From assembly GCF_023973825.1 (NCBI RefSeq), contig NC_090120.1:1702501-1766500 (forward strand): a stretch of DNA of 64,000 nucleotides, given 5' to 3'. Each line of letters begins with the position of its first letter. Within the stretch, counting starts at the first letter, position 1. Of this stretch, positions 11,631 through 26,600 are shown in pieces. The notes under the pieces are model-generated. The model ran no database searches. It saw nothing but the letters and a program-made list of their open reading frames with translations, and was not told the origin of the DNA. The position numbers and the translations under genes were made by a program. This DNA comes from Plasmodium brasilianum (taxonomy: Eukaryota > Apicomplexa > Aconoidasida > Haemosporida > Plasmodiidae).

Positions 11631-14600
11631 ATGAAAGCACTTATATTTTTGTTCTCTTTTGTCTTTTTTTCTATAAATTGTCACTGTGAAACAAATGAAG
11701 ATTATAAACAACTTATTCAAAAGTTGGGAAAACTGGAGGAACTAGTTGTAGAAGGGTATAACCTATTTCACAAAAAAAAATTTGCCTTAACAGACATTAC
11801 TAATGCAAATAATAAAGATGATAGTAAGGTTTCCTCCGTAACAGCAAAAATAGGAAATTTTGTTAGCAAAGTTCTAAACCTGAATTTGCCAGGTTATGTT
11901 CAGTTAACTTTTTCAATTAGGGAATTAATTACAAAGTACAGTGGTTTGAAATATCTAATTGAAGGATATGAAGAATTCAATGAATTAATGTATGGAATTA
12001 ATTTTTACTATGATTTATTAAGAGCTAAGTTGAATGATATGCATCTAAATGGCTACTGTGATATACCTAATCATCTAAAAATTAATGAAAAGGAATTAGA
12101 AATGCTTAAAAAAGTCGTATTTGGATATAGAAAACCATTAGAAAATATTAAAGACGATATTAACAAAATGGAGAAATTTATCACAACAAATGAAGCAACA
12201 GTAAATAATATAAAGGAATTAATTAAGAAGGAATATGATAACATCGCTACTACGAATAACGAATTAAAGGCTTCTAGTGAATCAAGGACAGATGACGAAG
12301 ATATAACGAATTGTGATAAAAAACAGAAAATATACAAATCTCGATATAACATTCTTTTTTACGAAAAGCAGTTGCTAGAGGCACAAAAATTAATAGAAGT
12401 TTTAAAGAAGCGTATTCAAACTTTAAAAGAAAATACCGATATAAAAAAATTGCTCGACGAAATAAAGGAAATTGAAGGGAAACTTCCTACAAGTGGTAGT
12501 GAAGCATCTGCCTCTGCAGCAGCTCCTGGTGCTATAAAGGAACCAGAAAATACTCAAATAAAAGAACGTCAAGAAAAGATTAAAGAAATTGCGAAAAATA
12601 TAGTATTCAATATGGATGGTCTATTTACAGATGCCTTCGAATTGGATTACTATGTAAGAGAAAAAGAAAAAAAATCATTCAACTCGGCAACTACTCAACT
12701 AGCTAACGGTAAAGCAGTAAACAGAACACCTCCTGCACCAGTAATGTATCCTCATGGAATAATTTATGCTGTATCAGATGATGCTATAAGTAACATACTA
12801 TCTAAAAGTAGTACACAGTTAACACTTGAAGAATTACAAAATCCTGACAATAGAAAACAAATTACTATTGACGATCTTAAAGACGAAAACAAAAGAAAAG
12901 AATTGATAACTAAAATAAAAAATAAAATTACAGAAGAAGAAGGGAAATTAAATGCATTAAAAGGAGATGTTGATAGTAAATTAGAGAAATTTAAGAAAAT
13001 AGAAGGGGAATTTAAACCATTACTTGAAAAATTTTATGATGAAAGACTTGATAATAGCATTACAACAGAGAATTTTGAAAAATTTTTAAGTAAAAGAACA
13101 GAATATTTAACGGAAAAGAATTTGCTTGAACGCTCTTCTTACGAATTGTCGAAAGCATTGGTAAAGAAATTAAAAAAGCAACTTATGTATTTAGAAGACT
13201 ATTCATTAAGAAAAGAAGTATTTGATGAAGAGGTAAATCATTTCAACTGCTTAGACTTACAATTAAATGCTGATATTCATAAATTAGAAAGTGAAATTAA
13301 AAGAAAAGAAAATTTACTTACAGTAGTTGATACCTTAAAATTTTCAGATGTCGTGGAATTACAAGTACAAAAAGTATTATTAGGTAAAAAAATAGGACAA
13401 CTAAAAAATGTAGAAGCATTTTTACAAAAAGCAAAATTAAAAGAAACGTTTCACATCCCCCAAGCATACGGAACAGGAGAACAATCCGAACCATACTATT
13501 TAATTGCACTAAAGAGGGAAATTGATAAATTAAATATTTCTATTCCAAAAATTGAGGAAATGTTAAAAAATGAGAAAAAACTGGAGGAAGAAAAAATCAA
13601 GGCGGCAGCACAAAATGTAAGCGGCCATGTTTCCGGAGCAGATGAAACATCAAACAGTCATGGATCATCTGGAGGAGGAGGATCAACACAAACAGTAACG
13701 ACAACACCATCAACTACAACAACAGCAACTACATCATCACAAACAGTATCAGTAGGAGAAACAGGATCAGCACAAGCACAAGCACAACCACAACCACAAC
13801 CACAACCACAACCACAACCACAAACACAAACACAAACACAAACACAACCACAAGCAGCAGGAGCAACGGGAACACCAGGACAATCAGGACAATCAGGACA
13901 ATCAGGAGCTGAAGGAACAACAGAAACTACGGGAACAACAGGACAGGCAGGAACAACGGGAACACCAGAACAAGCAGCAGCTGCAGGACCACAAGCAGAA
14001 ACTACGGGAACACCAGGACAAGCAGGAGCTGCAGGAGCTGCAGGACCACAAGCAGAAACTACGGGAACACCAGGACAAGCGGGAGCTGCAGGACCACAAA
14101 CAGAGACAGAAGTAGAAGAAACTCAGGAAATTGGAATCGTTGTTCCGACATTGTCCAAATTGCAATATCTTGAAAAGCTATATGACTTTTTGAAAACTGC
14201 TTATGTGTGTCATATCAACATTTTGGTAAATAACTCAACCATGAATGAAACGTTACTACAACAATATAAACTGAAGATAGAAGAAGATAAGAAATTATTA
14301 GAGAAGTGCGACCAATTAGATTTGTTATTTAATGTTCAGAATAACTTACAAGTCATGTATTCAATGTATGACAGTGTGAGCAATGTTCTACAAAATCAGT
14401 ACAAAGAATTAAACCAAAAGGAAATGATTTATAATATTTATAAACTGGTGAAGAAGAATGACAAACTTAAAAACTTCTTAAACTTAACTGCAAACAGTGC
14501 AGCTGCATCTTCGGCATTACCACCTCCACCATCAGTACCACCTGCAGTACCACCAGCATCACAACAGCCACAACCTCAAGCAGCATTACCAGCACAACCT

Positions 14601-16907
14601 CAAGCAGCATTACCAGCACAACCTCAAGCAGCATTACCAGCACAACCTCAAGCAGCAGTACCAGCACAATCTCAAGCAGCATTACCAGCACAATCTCAAG
14701 CAGCAGTACCAGCAACAACTCAATCCTCATCGGTATCAGCACCAACAGGTACAAATGGTGCATCCCCAGCAACTCCTGTAGCTCCAGCTGGTAGTGAAAA
14801 TGCGATTCAGTTAAAAGCGAATGACAACGAGGACGATGCAAATGAACTAGATTTCGACATTGACGATATTTATATAAAATACTTAGAACAAGTGAGCAAA
14901 TACGACGAGAACTTCAAAAATTTTATAGAGTCCAAAAAAGATATAATAAATAAGATGAGCGAAAGTGAATGGAAAGAATTAGGAGAAGAAATCAACACAT
15001 TGAAACAAGATATACAATCATCAATTGATAATTTTGGAAAATATAAACTTAAATTGGAAAGATTATTAAAAAAGAAAAATAAAATTACAAGCAGTACTAA
15101 TCATATTAAAGAATATAGTATTTTAAAAGCACAATTATTAAGGAAAAAAAATATTCTAAATAACCCAAGACATGTACTAGCAGCTTTTGTAGTATTCTTT
15201 AATAAAAAGAGAGAAGCAGAAAAGAAAGAAGTTGAAAATGCTTTAAAAAATACTGATATTATGTTGAAATATTATAAGGCAAGAACCAAATATTATATTA
15301 GTGAAGCATTCCCCTTAAAAACAATAACTGAACAATCACTTCAAAAAGAAATTAACTATTTACATTTAGAAAAATTTAAAGTATATAGTAGATTAGAAGG
15401 ACGCATTAAGAAAATGTTGAATTTAGAAAAAGAAAATATTACCTACTTATCTGGTGGATTACATCATGTACTTACAGAATTAAAAGAGATCATAAATGAT
15501 AAAACATACACCGGTTATACACATACTAAAAATAACGAAGAAGTTAACAAAGCGTTAAATGTTTATGAGGAATTGCTTCCAAAGCAAATATCCACAGAAG
15601 AGCAACCGGATAATGCATTAGCAGATGGAACGGAAAATGCAACAGAAGGTGCAGAAGTGCGTGCAGCAACTGCAGAAAGTTTAGTGCAGGGAGAAGATGA
15701 GTACCCTGAAGAAGTTGATGAGGTGATCGTGTTTCCCATTGTGGGTAAGAAAGAAAAGGAAAATCCATTAGATCAAATAACAAAAGGACAAGCTGAAACT
15801 AAACAAGATGATAATATATTGAAACCAATTACAAATGAGTATGAAGTATTATATATTAAACCATTAGCTGGAGTATATAGAGTTTTAAGAAAACAAATAG
15901 GAGATCAGATAGACGCTTTTAATAGTAATTTGACAAATGCTTTGGATACTCGAAAAAAGAAAAGAACATATTTCTTAGATGTATTAAATTCTGATTTAAT
16001 TCAATTTAAACATGCAACTTCCGACAGTTATATTATAAAAGATCCGTATAAACTATTAGATGTTGATAAGAAAGCGAAGCTTATAGGTAGCTATAAATAT
16101 ATCGTCTCTGCAATAGAAAAGGATATCACTTCAGCTGAGAACGGAGTAGAATATTATGATAAGATGACCAAGTTGTACAAGACTCAGTTAGAAGCAGTAA
16201 AAAGCGCAATTGCTGAAGCACAAAAAGAGGGTGATAAAAAAACTGAAAATGAAAAATATATTCCATTCTTAACGAACATGCAGACATTATATGAAAATTT
16301 ATTGAATAAAATAAATGGAAACATAATAAATTTAAAAACTTTAATTACAAACTGTAATTTAGAAAAAGATGCAGTAAACATTACTATAAGTAAATTAACA
16401 GATTACAGCAAATTTGATGAAAAAATAGAAATGTTTAAAAACTCTAAAAATGAAAAGGATATAGCAAGTTCTGGAATATTAGACATACTTAAACAAAAAG
16501 GACTTGTTAATAAAAATGAATCAACTAAGATTATATCAGAATTACTTGGTGTAGACTCTAATGCATTACTGAATATTAGCGCAAAACATGCATGTACCGA
16601 AACAAGATATCCTGAAAATGCAGGATGTTATAGATATGAAGACGGAAAAGAAGTATGGAGATGCTTATTAAATTATAAACTAGTTGATGGAGAATGTGTT
16701 GAAGATGAAGAGCCTTCTTGTAAAGTTAACAATGGAGGATGTGCTCCTGAAGCTAACTGTACCAAAGGAGATGACAACAAAATTGTCTGTGCTTGTAACG
16801 CACCCTATTCTGAACCTATATTTGAAGGTGTTTTCTGTGGTTCTTCAAGTTTCCTCGGCTTATCACTATTATTAGCAGCTTTATTAATTATGTTTAACTT
16901 ACTTTAA
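11631..16907 (+). CDS. MSP1: Merozoite surface protein 1 (MSP1)
   Basis: Major GPI-anchored merozoite surface protein, made at schizogony and cleaved into fragments classically called p83, p30, p38 and p42 (p33 plus p19). The start chosen is ATG 11631 (MKALIFLFSFVFFSINCHC), a typical MSP1 signal peptide. The frame is open 60 nt further upstream, but that extension would displace the signal peptide. Length is 1,758 residues, normal for the family, in a single exon. The conserved block NEYEVLYIKPLAGVYR near residue 1402 marks the p42 N-terminal region. The p19 part begins near residue 1648 (NISAKHAC) with two EGF modules and ends in a GPI tail (SSSFLGLSLLLAALLIMFNLL without its last residue). 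There are two low-complexity blocks: about residues 685-825 (Thr/Ser-rich, then PQ/TQ repeats, then GTPGQ/GAAG repeats) and about 980-1032 (AQPQAALP repeats). EGF1 has four cysteines and EGF2 has six. Confidence 0.98.
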   Translation: MKALIFLFSFVFFSINCHCETNEDYKQLIQKLGKLEELVVEGYNLFHKKKFALTDITNANNKDDSKVSSVTAKIGNFVSKVLNLNLPGYVQLTFSIRELITKYSGLKYLIEGYEEFNELMYGINFYYDLLRAKLNDMHLNGYCDIPNHLKINEKELEMLKKVVFGYRKPLENIKDDINKMEKFITTNEATVNNIKELIKKEYDNIATTNNELKASSESRTDDEDITNCDKKQKIYKSRYNILFYEKQLLEAQKLIEVLKKRIQTLKENTDIKKLLDEIKEIEGKLPTSGSEASASAAAPGAIKEPENTQIKERQEKIKEIAKNIVFNMDGLFTDAFELDYYVREKEKKSFNSATTQLANGKAVNRTPPAPVMYPHGIIYAVSDDAISNILSKSSTQLTLEELQNPDNRKQITIDDLKDENKRKELITKIKNKITEEEGKLNALKGDVDSKLEKFKKIEGEFKPLLEKFYDERLDNSITTENFEKFLSKRTEYLTEKNLLERSSYELSKALVKKLKKQLMYLEDYSLRKEVFDEEVNHFNCLDLQLNADIHKLESEIKRKENLLTVVDTLKFSDVVELQVQKVLLGKKIGQLKNVEAFLQKAKLKETFHIPQAYGTGEQSEPYYLIALKREIDKLNISIPKIEEMLKNEKKLEEEKIKAAAQNVSGHVSGADETSNSHGSSGGGGSTQTVTTTPSTTTTATTSSQTVSVGETGSAQAQAQPQPQPQPQPQPQTQTQTQTQPQAAGATGTPGQSGQSGQSGAEGTTETTGTTGQAGTTGTPEQAAAAGPQAETTGTPGQAGAAGAAGPQAETTGTPGQAGAAGPQTETEVEETQEIGIVVPTLSKLQYLEKLYDFLKTAYVCHINILVNNSTMNETLLQQYKLKIEEDKKLLEKCDQLDLLFNVQNNLQVMYSMYDSVSNVLQNQYKELNQKEMIYNIYKLVKKNDKLKNFLNLTANSAAASSALPPPPSVPPAVPPASQQPQPQAALPAQPQAALPAQPQAALPAQPQAAVPAQSQAALPAQSQAAVPATTQSSSVSAPTGTNGASPATPVAPAGSENAIQLKANDNEDDANELDFDIDDIYIKYLEQVSKYDENFKNFIESKKDIINKMSESEWKELGEEINTLKQDIQSSIDNFGKYKLKLERLLKKKNKITSSTNHIKEYSILKAQLLRKKNILNNPRHVLAAFVVFFNKKREAEKKEVENALKNTDIMLKYYKARTKYYISEAFPLKTITEQSLQKEINYLHLEKFKVYSRLEGRIKKMLNLEKENITYLSGGLHHVLTELKEIINDKTYTGYTHTKNNEEVNKALNVYEELLPKQISTEEQPDNALADGTENATEGAEVRAATAESLVQGEDEYPEEVDEVIVFPIVGKKEKENPLDQITKGQAETKQDDNILKPITNEYEVLYIKPLAGVYRVLRKQIGDQIDAFNSNLTNALDTRKKKRTYFLDVLNSDLIQFKHATSDSYIIKDPYKLLDVDKKAKLIGSYKYIVSAIEKDITSAENGVEYYDKMTKLYKTQLEAVKSAIAEAQKEGDKKTENEKYIPFLTNMQTLYENLLNKINGNIINLKTLITNCNLEKDAVNITISKLTDYSKFDEKIEMFKNSKNEKDIASSGILDILKQKGLVNKNESTKIISELLGVDSNALLNISAKHACTETRYPENAGCYRYEDGKEVWRCLLNYKLVDGECVEDEEPSCKVNNGGCAPEANCTKGDDNKIVCACNAPYSEPIFEGVFCGSSSFLGLSLLLAALLIMFNLL
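13765..14110 (+). repeat. MSP1 repeat block 1 (PQ/TQ and GTPGQ/AAG)
   Basis: In-frame repeats inside MSP1: runs of CAACCA (QP) and CAAACA (QT), then GGACAATCA (GQS), then units coding GTPGQAGAAGPQAETT. Repeat length is always a multiple of three, so the frame is kept. It is probably polymorphic between isolates. Confidence 0.9.
14573..14712 (+). repeat. MSP1 repeat block 2, 24-bp unit (AQPQAALP)
   Basis: About six copies of a 24-bp unit coding AQPQAALP, with AVPAQS variants in the 3' copies. It lies between the p30/p38-like and later helical regions of MSP1. Confidence 0.92.
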
Positions 16908-17727
16908 GAAAAAAAGACAGAAAAGAAGGATACGAATGAACATAAAATGAGAAGGATTAAGACTGAGCAAGAGGAAAAGAGAGAAAATCATAGATCCACC
17001 ATATTTTACTTTTTAAGTTCTTTCCTTCAGCTTTAAATTTCCATTTTTTTTAATAATAAAAATAATGCATTTTATTATTATATATTACACAATTTTTAGT
17101 AGTTGACCAAAAAAAAAAATAATAAAATTGAAAAAAAAAATTTTACATATAAATTTATATAAGTTTTACTAGATATATATATATATATATATATTTATTT
17201 ATTTATTTATATTTATATATATACATATGTACAACTATGTTAGAGAGATTTTACCGTACTCCAAATATAATAAGAGATAAAATAGATACATATATGTACA
17301 TATATGTACATATATATATACATATTTATGCATATATTTATACGTATCTATGTAAATATTTATACATTTGTAACTATTCCATGTTTTTCTTTGAATTGAA
17401 TATGTGAACACAGTTTAGGTGAAACAATTCAAAAATACACAGCAAAAATTAGTCTATTTTTTTTTTTTTTTTTTTTTTTTAATTTATTCCTTTTTTATAT
17501 TCCTTTTTTAATTTATTATTATATAACATACACATATTCTTTTATGTTATGCTATATTATTCCATGATATATGAAATATAAGATATATGAAATATATCAC
17601 ATATAATATATGATATATGCTATATGCTACGTTATTTTTTTTATTTTTTTTTAAATCCCAACTTACATATTTTTAGTAACTTTTTTTTCTTTTTCTTCTT
17701 TTAATATTAACAGTATAATATTAATAT

Positions 17728-17772
<45 letters not shown>

Positions 17773-18573
17773 CACATGTATATGATATATATGTATTTCC
17801 CTTTGTTCTTTCCCCGAACAATTATTATGGGAATATTAAATATTAAAAAAAAAAATTCTCCATAAAATGATTTTTTTTAGGGGCTAAATGAAACTTGAAA
17901 GTTAACACATTTTTTTATTTAGCCAAAGGGATGAAGCAAAATGTTAGGTATATATTATTGTCGATTTTGAAAAGATAGCTGACAAGAAAAAAAAAAATAA
18001 ATAAATATGACTTAGTCATAAGAAATTCAAAAAAAAAAACAAAAAACAAAGATGACCTAATTACACGGAATTTCAAAAAAAAAAAAAAATAAAAAATAAA
18101 TAAATAAATAAATATGACTTAGTCATGCAGAATTTAAATTATAAGGATATTTTCCAGTTAAACTTACCAAAAAAAAAAAGTCCTCATTATGTGCGGCAAT
18201 AACTAATCTAATGAAAAAAAAAAAAAATTGCCCCAATGAGTTTTAAGCAAAAATAAAAATGTAAGTATTTGGAGAAAAATGCTATAAATTGCGCATCAAG
18301 TAAAAATTTAAACGAGTTTTTTTCTTGTGTTAAAATTATAGTAAAGGGTATGTGCAATGAAGAAAAGGACAATTAGAGTTGCAAGTTTGTTTTTATACAT
18401 TAAAAAAAAAAAAAACTTTGAAGAATAACGAACACATATTAAATTGAAAGATTTTACAACAACATTAATTCGGACGAAAATTATACTATGCAAAACTGTT
18501 CTATTCAAACAGATGTAAGGACGATGAAAAAAAATTTTATTTAAAAAATGAGTGCAAATTATTTTATGAAAAC
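16908..18573. promoter_or_regulatory. MSP1 3' region and upstream region of the SANT/CHY gene
   Basis: 1.7 kb with no gene supported. It contains (TA)n near 17175 and 17735, T24 near 17458, and a run of degenerate ~50-60-bp repeats at 18007-18135. The reading frame of the next gene is open upstream of its ATG back to 18469, so a 5' exon boundary in this spacer cannot be excluded. Confidence 0.5.
18007..18126. repeat. Duplicated 13-bp near-palindrome ATGACTTAGTCAT
   Basis: The same 13-mer occurs at 18007-18019 and 18114-18126. Each is followed by a (A)GAATT(T)C/poly(A) segment, and a third degenerate copy (ATGACCTAATTACAC) starts at 18052. The TGAC-TTA-GTCA core is a near-perfect inverted repeat. 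Whether a protein binds it is unknown. Confidence 0.6.
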
Positions 18574-22745
<4,172 letters not shown>

Positions 22746-22946
22746 TTGACGAAAAGAAATTTAAGAAGTTAAAGATACTAAAGGAATTAAAGATATATTG
22801 AATAATTTACATTTTGTGCGCTCATGTGTTTTTTTGTAACTTGGAAAATATTCGAATAGGAACGAATATATATGAGGTTATCATTTTTTTTTTTTTAAAC
22901 TTTTTTTTAAATATTCTTCACATTCCTTTTTTTTTATAAATATGGT

Positions 22947-22977
<31 letters not shown>

Positions 22978-23686
22978 TTCCTTTTATATATTTGATTTTA
23001 TTTATATGTCCATATACGTTTGATGTGTATGTTTATTTTTTAAAAATCAAATTCAAAAAATATGAAATAATATGATAAGTTAATTTTTTATGATATACGT
23101 ATACGTGAAAAAAACGTTTAAAAAGAAAAAAAAATTAATAAGTGAATAAATACGCACACGCATACATATATATATATATATATGTATATTTATATGTATA
23201 TAAAATGCTGTTAATAGGCACATGTTTATAACTAGGCGTGCTAATGATAATGAAAGTAAATAAAAACAAAAAAAAAAAAACATATATATATATGTATACA
23301 TACATAGATACAGTAATCTGGTTAAATATGCTCTGCATAAAAATATGTATATATATGATAGTATATATTCAATTTAAACAAAAAAAAAAAAAAAAAAAGG
23401 AAAATGAAACTGCTTTTCTGATACTACATCAAATTGGGGTCTTTGGAGACAAAAACAAACATTGGCATCTGCAAAAAAAAAAAAAAAGGAAAATGAAAAA
23501 TGTCAATTAGTGCGTATCAAATGGTGCGTGTCTTATGAGTTACGCCAAATGAAACGAAAAGCATATCAAAATGTGTAAAGGTAACGGACGAACGAACAAA
23601 CGGTGCACTAAAAGAGTTACGCTCTTTACGTAATCCTTTTCACCCCCTCTTGTTTTTTTGTTTTCTTGTTCTCATTTTCTCTTTTC
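22746..23686. other. Convergent intergenic region
   Basis: About 0.9 kb between the stop of the SANT/CHY gene (+) and the stop of the diacylglycerol kinase (-). It contains two T runs (T12 at 22885; a long T run near 22950-22976), (TA)n at 23165 and A18 near 23380. Only 3' UTRs and terminator sequence are expected here, and no gene is seen. Confidence 0.5.
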
Positions 23687-26600
23687 TTACTTATGCGTAA
23701 AATGCAACTTGTGGATATTAAGAAAGGCGGGTTCCCCATCATACTGAAAGTACATTTTATTTTTGCTTTCAATGAACTTCTTATCTATTTTAACAACGAT
23801 ATCACTCCCTTGGCATAATTTGATTGCTTTAGACATTCCTATTTGCACTTGAACTAAGTGGAACATATTTCTAAAGCCAATTACCTCAATAACTTTATCA
23901 TCGGTCCTCTGTTTACGAAATTTTTGCTGTCCTTTCTTCTGTTTATAAAAATCTAGTCTGTACGATTTATATATGTTACTACAATCGAGTGGTTTGTCAT
24001 TTTTAGGACTCTCCTCATTATCCTCACTTTTCTTCTCCTGTTTTTTAATAGATTCATAATTTTTCTTCAATTCGGGCAATGCGTATTCATGTTTATCATA
24101 ATATTTATATGCGCACCTTTTTGTAACGCCTTTTTTCCCCGCTCTGTAACTATTATCTATATTCTTATTTAATTTAGGATGACAACTCCTACTATGTCGT
24201 TCCGCACGAACATCATCATTATATGAGAAGCTGTCATAATCATGTATGTGCTTGGGGCAACCAAGGGATGATACTTTATTACTACTTAACTTTAATTTTG
24301 CCTTTTTTTTCTTGTCTACTTTGTCATGCATATCGATATCCCCGTCGGTATCTATATCATCAATTATATCTACATCCACATCTTCATTTCCATCCTCTTC
24401 TTCTCCTTCTCCCCTATGCTGCTGCTCCCTCTCTACATCTGAGTAGTAATTTTTTTCCAGTTCGTCCTCTTTCCATATCTTTACCCCACCCAAAAAATGC
24501 GGTATATTTATGAGACATACACTTTCTAAATCTTCATCAATATTTATTTTTTTCCCATCACAATATATTTTAATATTTTCATTTAGTTTATATTTATATG
24601 TGTTAAAAAAAAAATCACGAAATCCAACTTCCCCATATAATATTTTATTACCTATTCGACTGTTAAAAAAATGAGGAAATTTTTTTCGAATATTGTCAAA
24701 ATGTAAAGCTAATCTTGATATTATTCCGATGTCAAAATAATTAATGAAACTATTATTTAAAATGATGTTTTTGTCTAAGTCATACCCTTTTATATTCCAT
24801 ATATCAACTAATTCATTTTTACTATTTTTTATTTTATTTAAATAAAAAAAAAGGCCGTTGTTATACCCACTGCCCCATCCCAAACTGATACTTAAATCAT
24901 TTCCTGTCCCTAGTGGCAATATACCTATGGGTGTGTTGGAAATGCATGATTCGAGGGAGAGTTTTTTCTTTTTTCTCTTTTCCCCTTTTTTTTCCTTTAC
25001 CAGTTTTACTTCTTCACCCAGTTTTATTTCTTGGCCCAATTCTAACTCTAAGCCTTGTCCTTTACCCTCTTCCGTTTGAGTACTACATACAACTTCCTTT
25101 TTGCTACAATTATACTGATCACCCACCACACGAGTTTCTCCATCTCTTTTTCGAACGATAATCTTATAACCATTATCAATTTTATATACGCTATTATTAT
25201 CACTATCGTTAGCATATGGCACCTCCTTTATATGAAGACTCTCCTTTGTTTTATTTTTATTCTTCTTTATATACTTCCTCTGTTCACTTGCATTTTTAAC
25301 GTTCTCCTTACCATTATGATTGTTACCTTTGTTGTTATTTTCATTTCCTAGGTGATCATCCTTATTAACGCGACACTTATCACATATGCTATTATAACAC
25401 CTGTTACAATTATTAGTACCATTCACATTGTTGATGTATGCACTGAATATTTCTTCTCCCTCTCTGTAATAGGATACTGAAGTTTCATTCAATCCCGTTT
25501 TAGTACTGAAACATGTCGATGCTGTCTTTTCCTTGTAATCATGGTAAAGAATATTTTTATACATCCTTTCATTTTCTACCCCTTTGGTAGATAAATAAGA
25601 GTCTCCATTATTTTCTTCTTTTTTTCTATAAATTAAAGGATTACTACTTTTACAATTATCTGTCATTGAGTTTCCATTTGGAAAACTCTTTATGGTACTC
25701 TCTCTGCAAATATCTTCTTCTTTGGTACTTTTCTTCTTAAACTTTTTTAATTTTTTAAGGATGTAATTGTATTTATTCCTCTTTTTCCATTTATCTAGAT
25801 TATTCAGGTCGTTCTTCAAGTCGATACTCAGGTCACTGTTAAGGCCGCTAATCACTTCGCTGTTCATGCCGCTATTTATGCCTCTATTTATGCCGCAATT
25901 CATGTCACTATTTATGCCGCTATTCATGTCACTATTTATGTCACTATTTATGCCGCTATTCATGCCGCTATTCATGTCACTATTCATGTCACTATTCAGA
26001 TCCGTGTTTATGTCCATATTTGCACCCGCGTTTGGCGTCCCCCTGCCTACTTCATCAATGATATCATTATTATGAACATCACTATGAAAATAGTTCACAG
26101 CAGAGAAAGCAGCATGGGCAGAAGAAGTGGAAGATACTAAAGGAGCAGCGGGAGAGTAATATGCACTCCTACTACCCACACATTCCCCACTTATAGTAAG
26201 ATGCTCCCCCTTATGGGCACGCGGGTGATCCCTAAACAAAAGCACATCTTCTGTCCTTCGTTCATTCATTGTGCTATCATCAGTTTTGATAGTTTTTTCT
26301 TCGCTTTCTCTTATGGAAAATATATTGGAATCTTTATTCATTTGGGTATTTCCTTTGTTATTCCATTTTTTCCTTAACATATCTTTGTTGTGTTTTAATT
26401 TTTCTTTTATATTTTTGATCGTTTTATTTAAAAACAAACCTCTAATGAAGAATATATTTTCATTTGTGTTTCCTACATGAGTATTTTTTTTTTTTTCCTT
26501 TTTTGAGTCATAAACTAATTGACTTGAGAAAAATTTAATTAAAGTATCGACAAAAATACTTATAGTACCATCTCCACCACATAATAACAGAATGACTTTA

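Noticed and set aside
13729..14165. Antisense Val/Phe- and Cys/Ser-rich ORFs in MSP1
   Set aside because: Mirror of the MSP1 repeat codons on the other strand.
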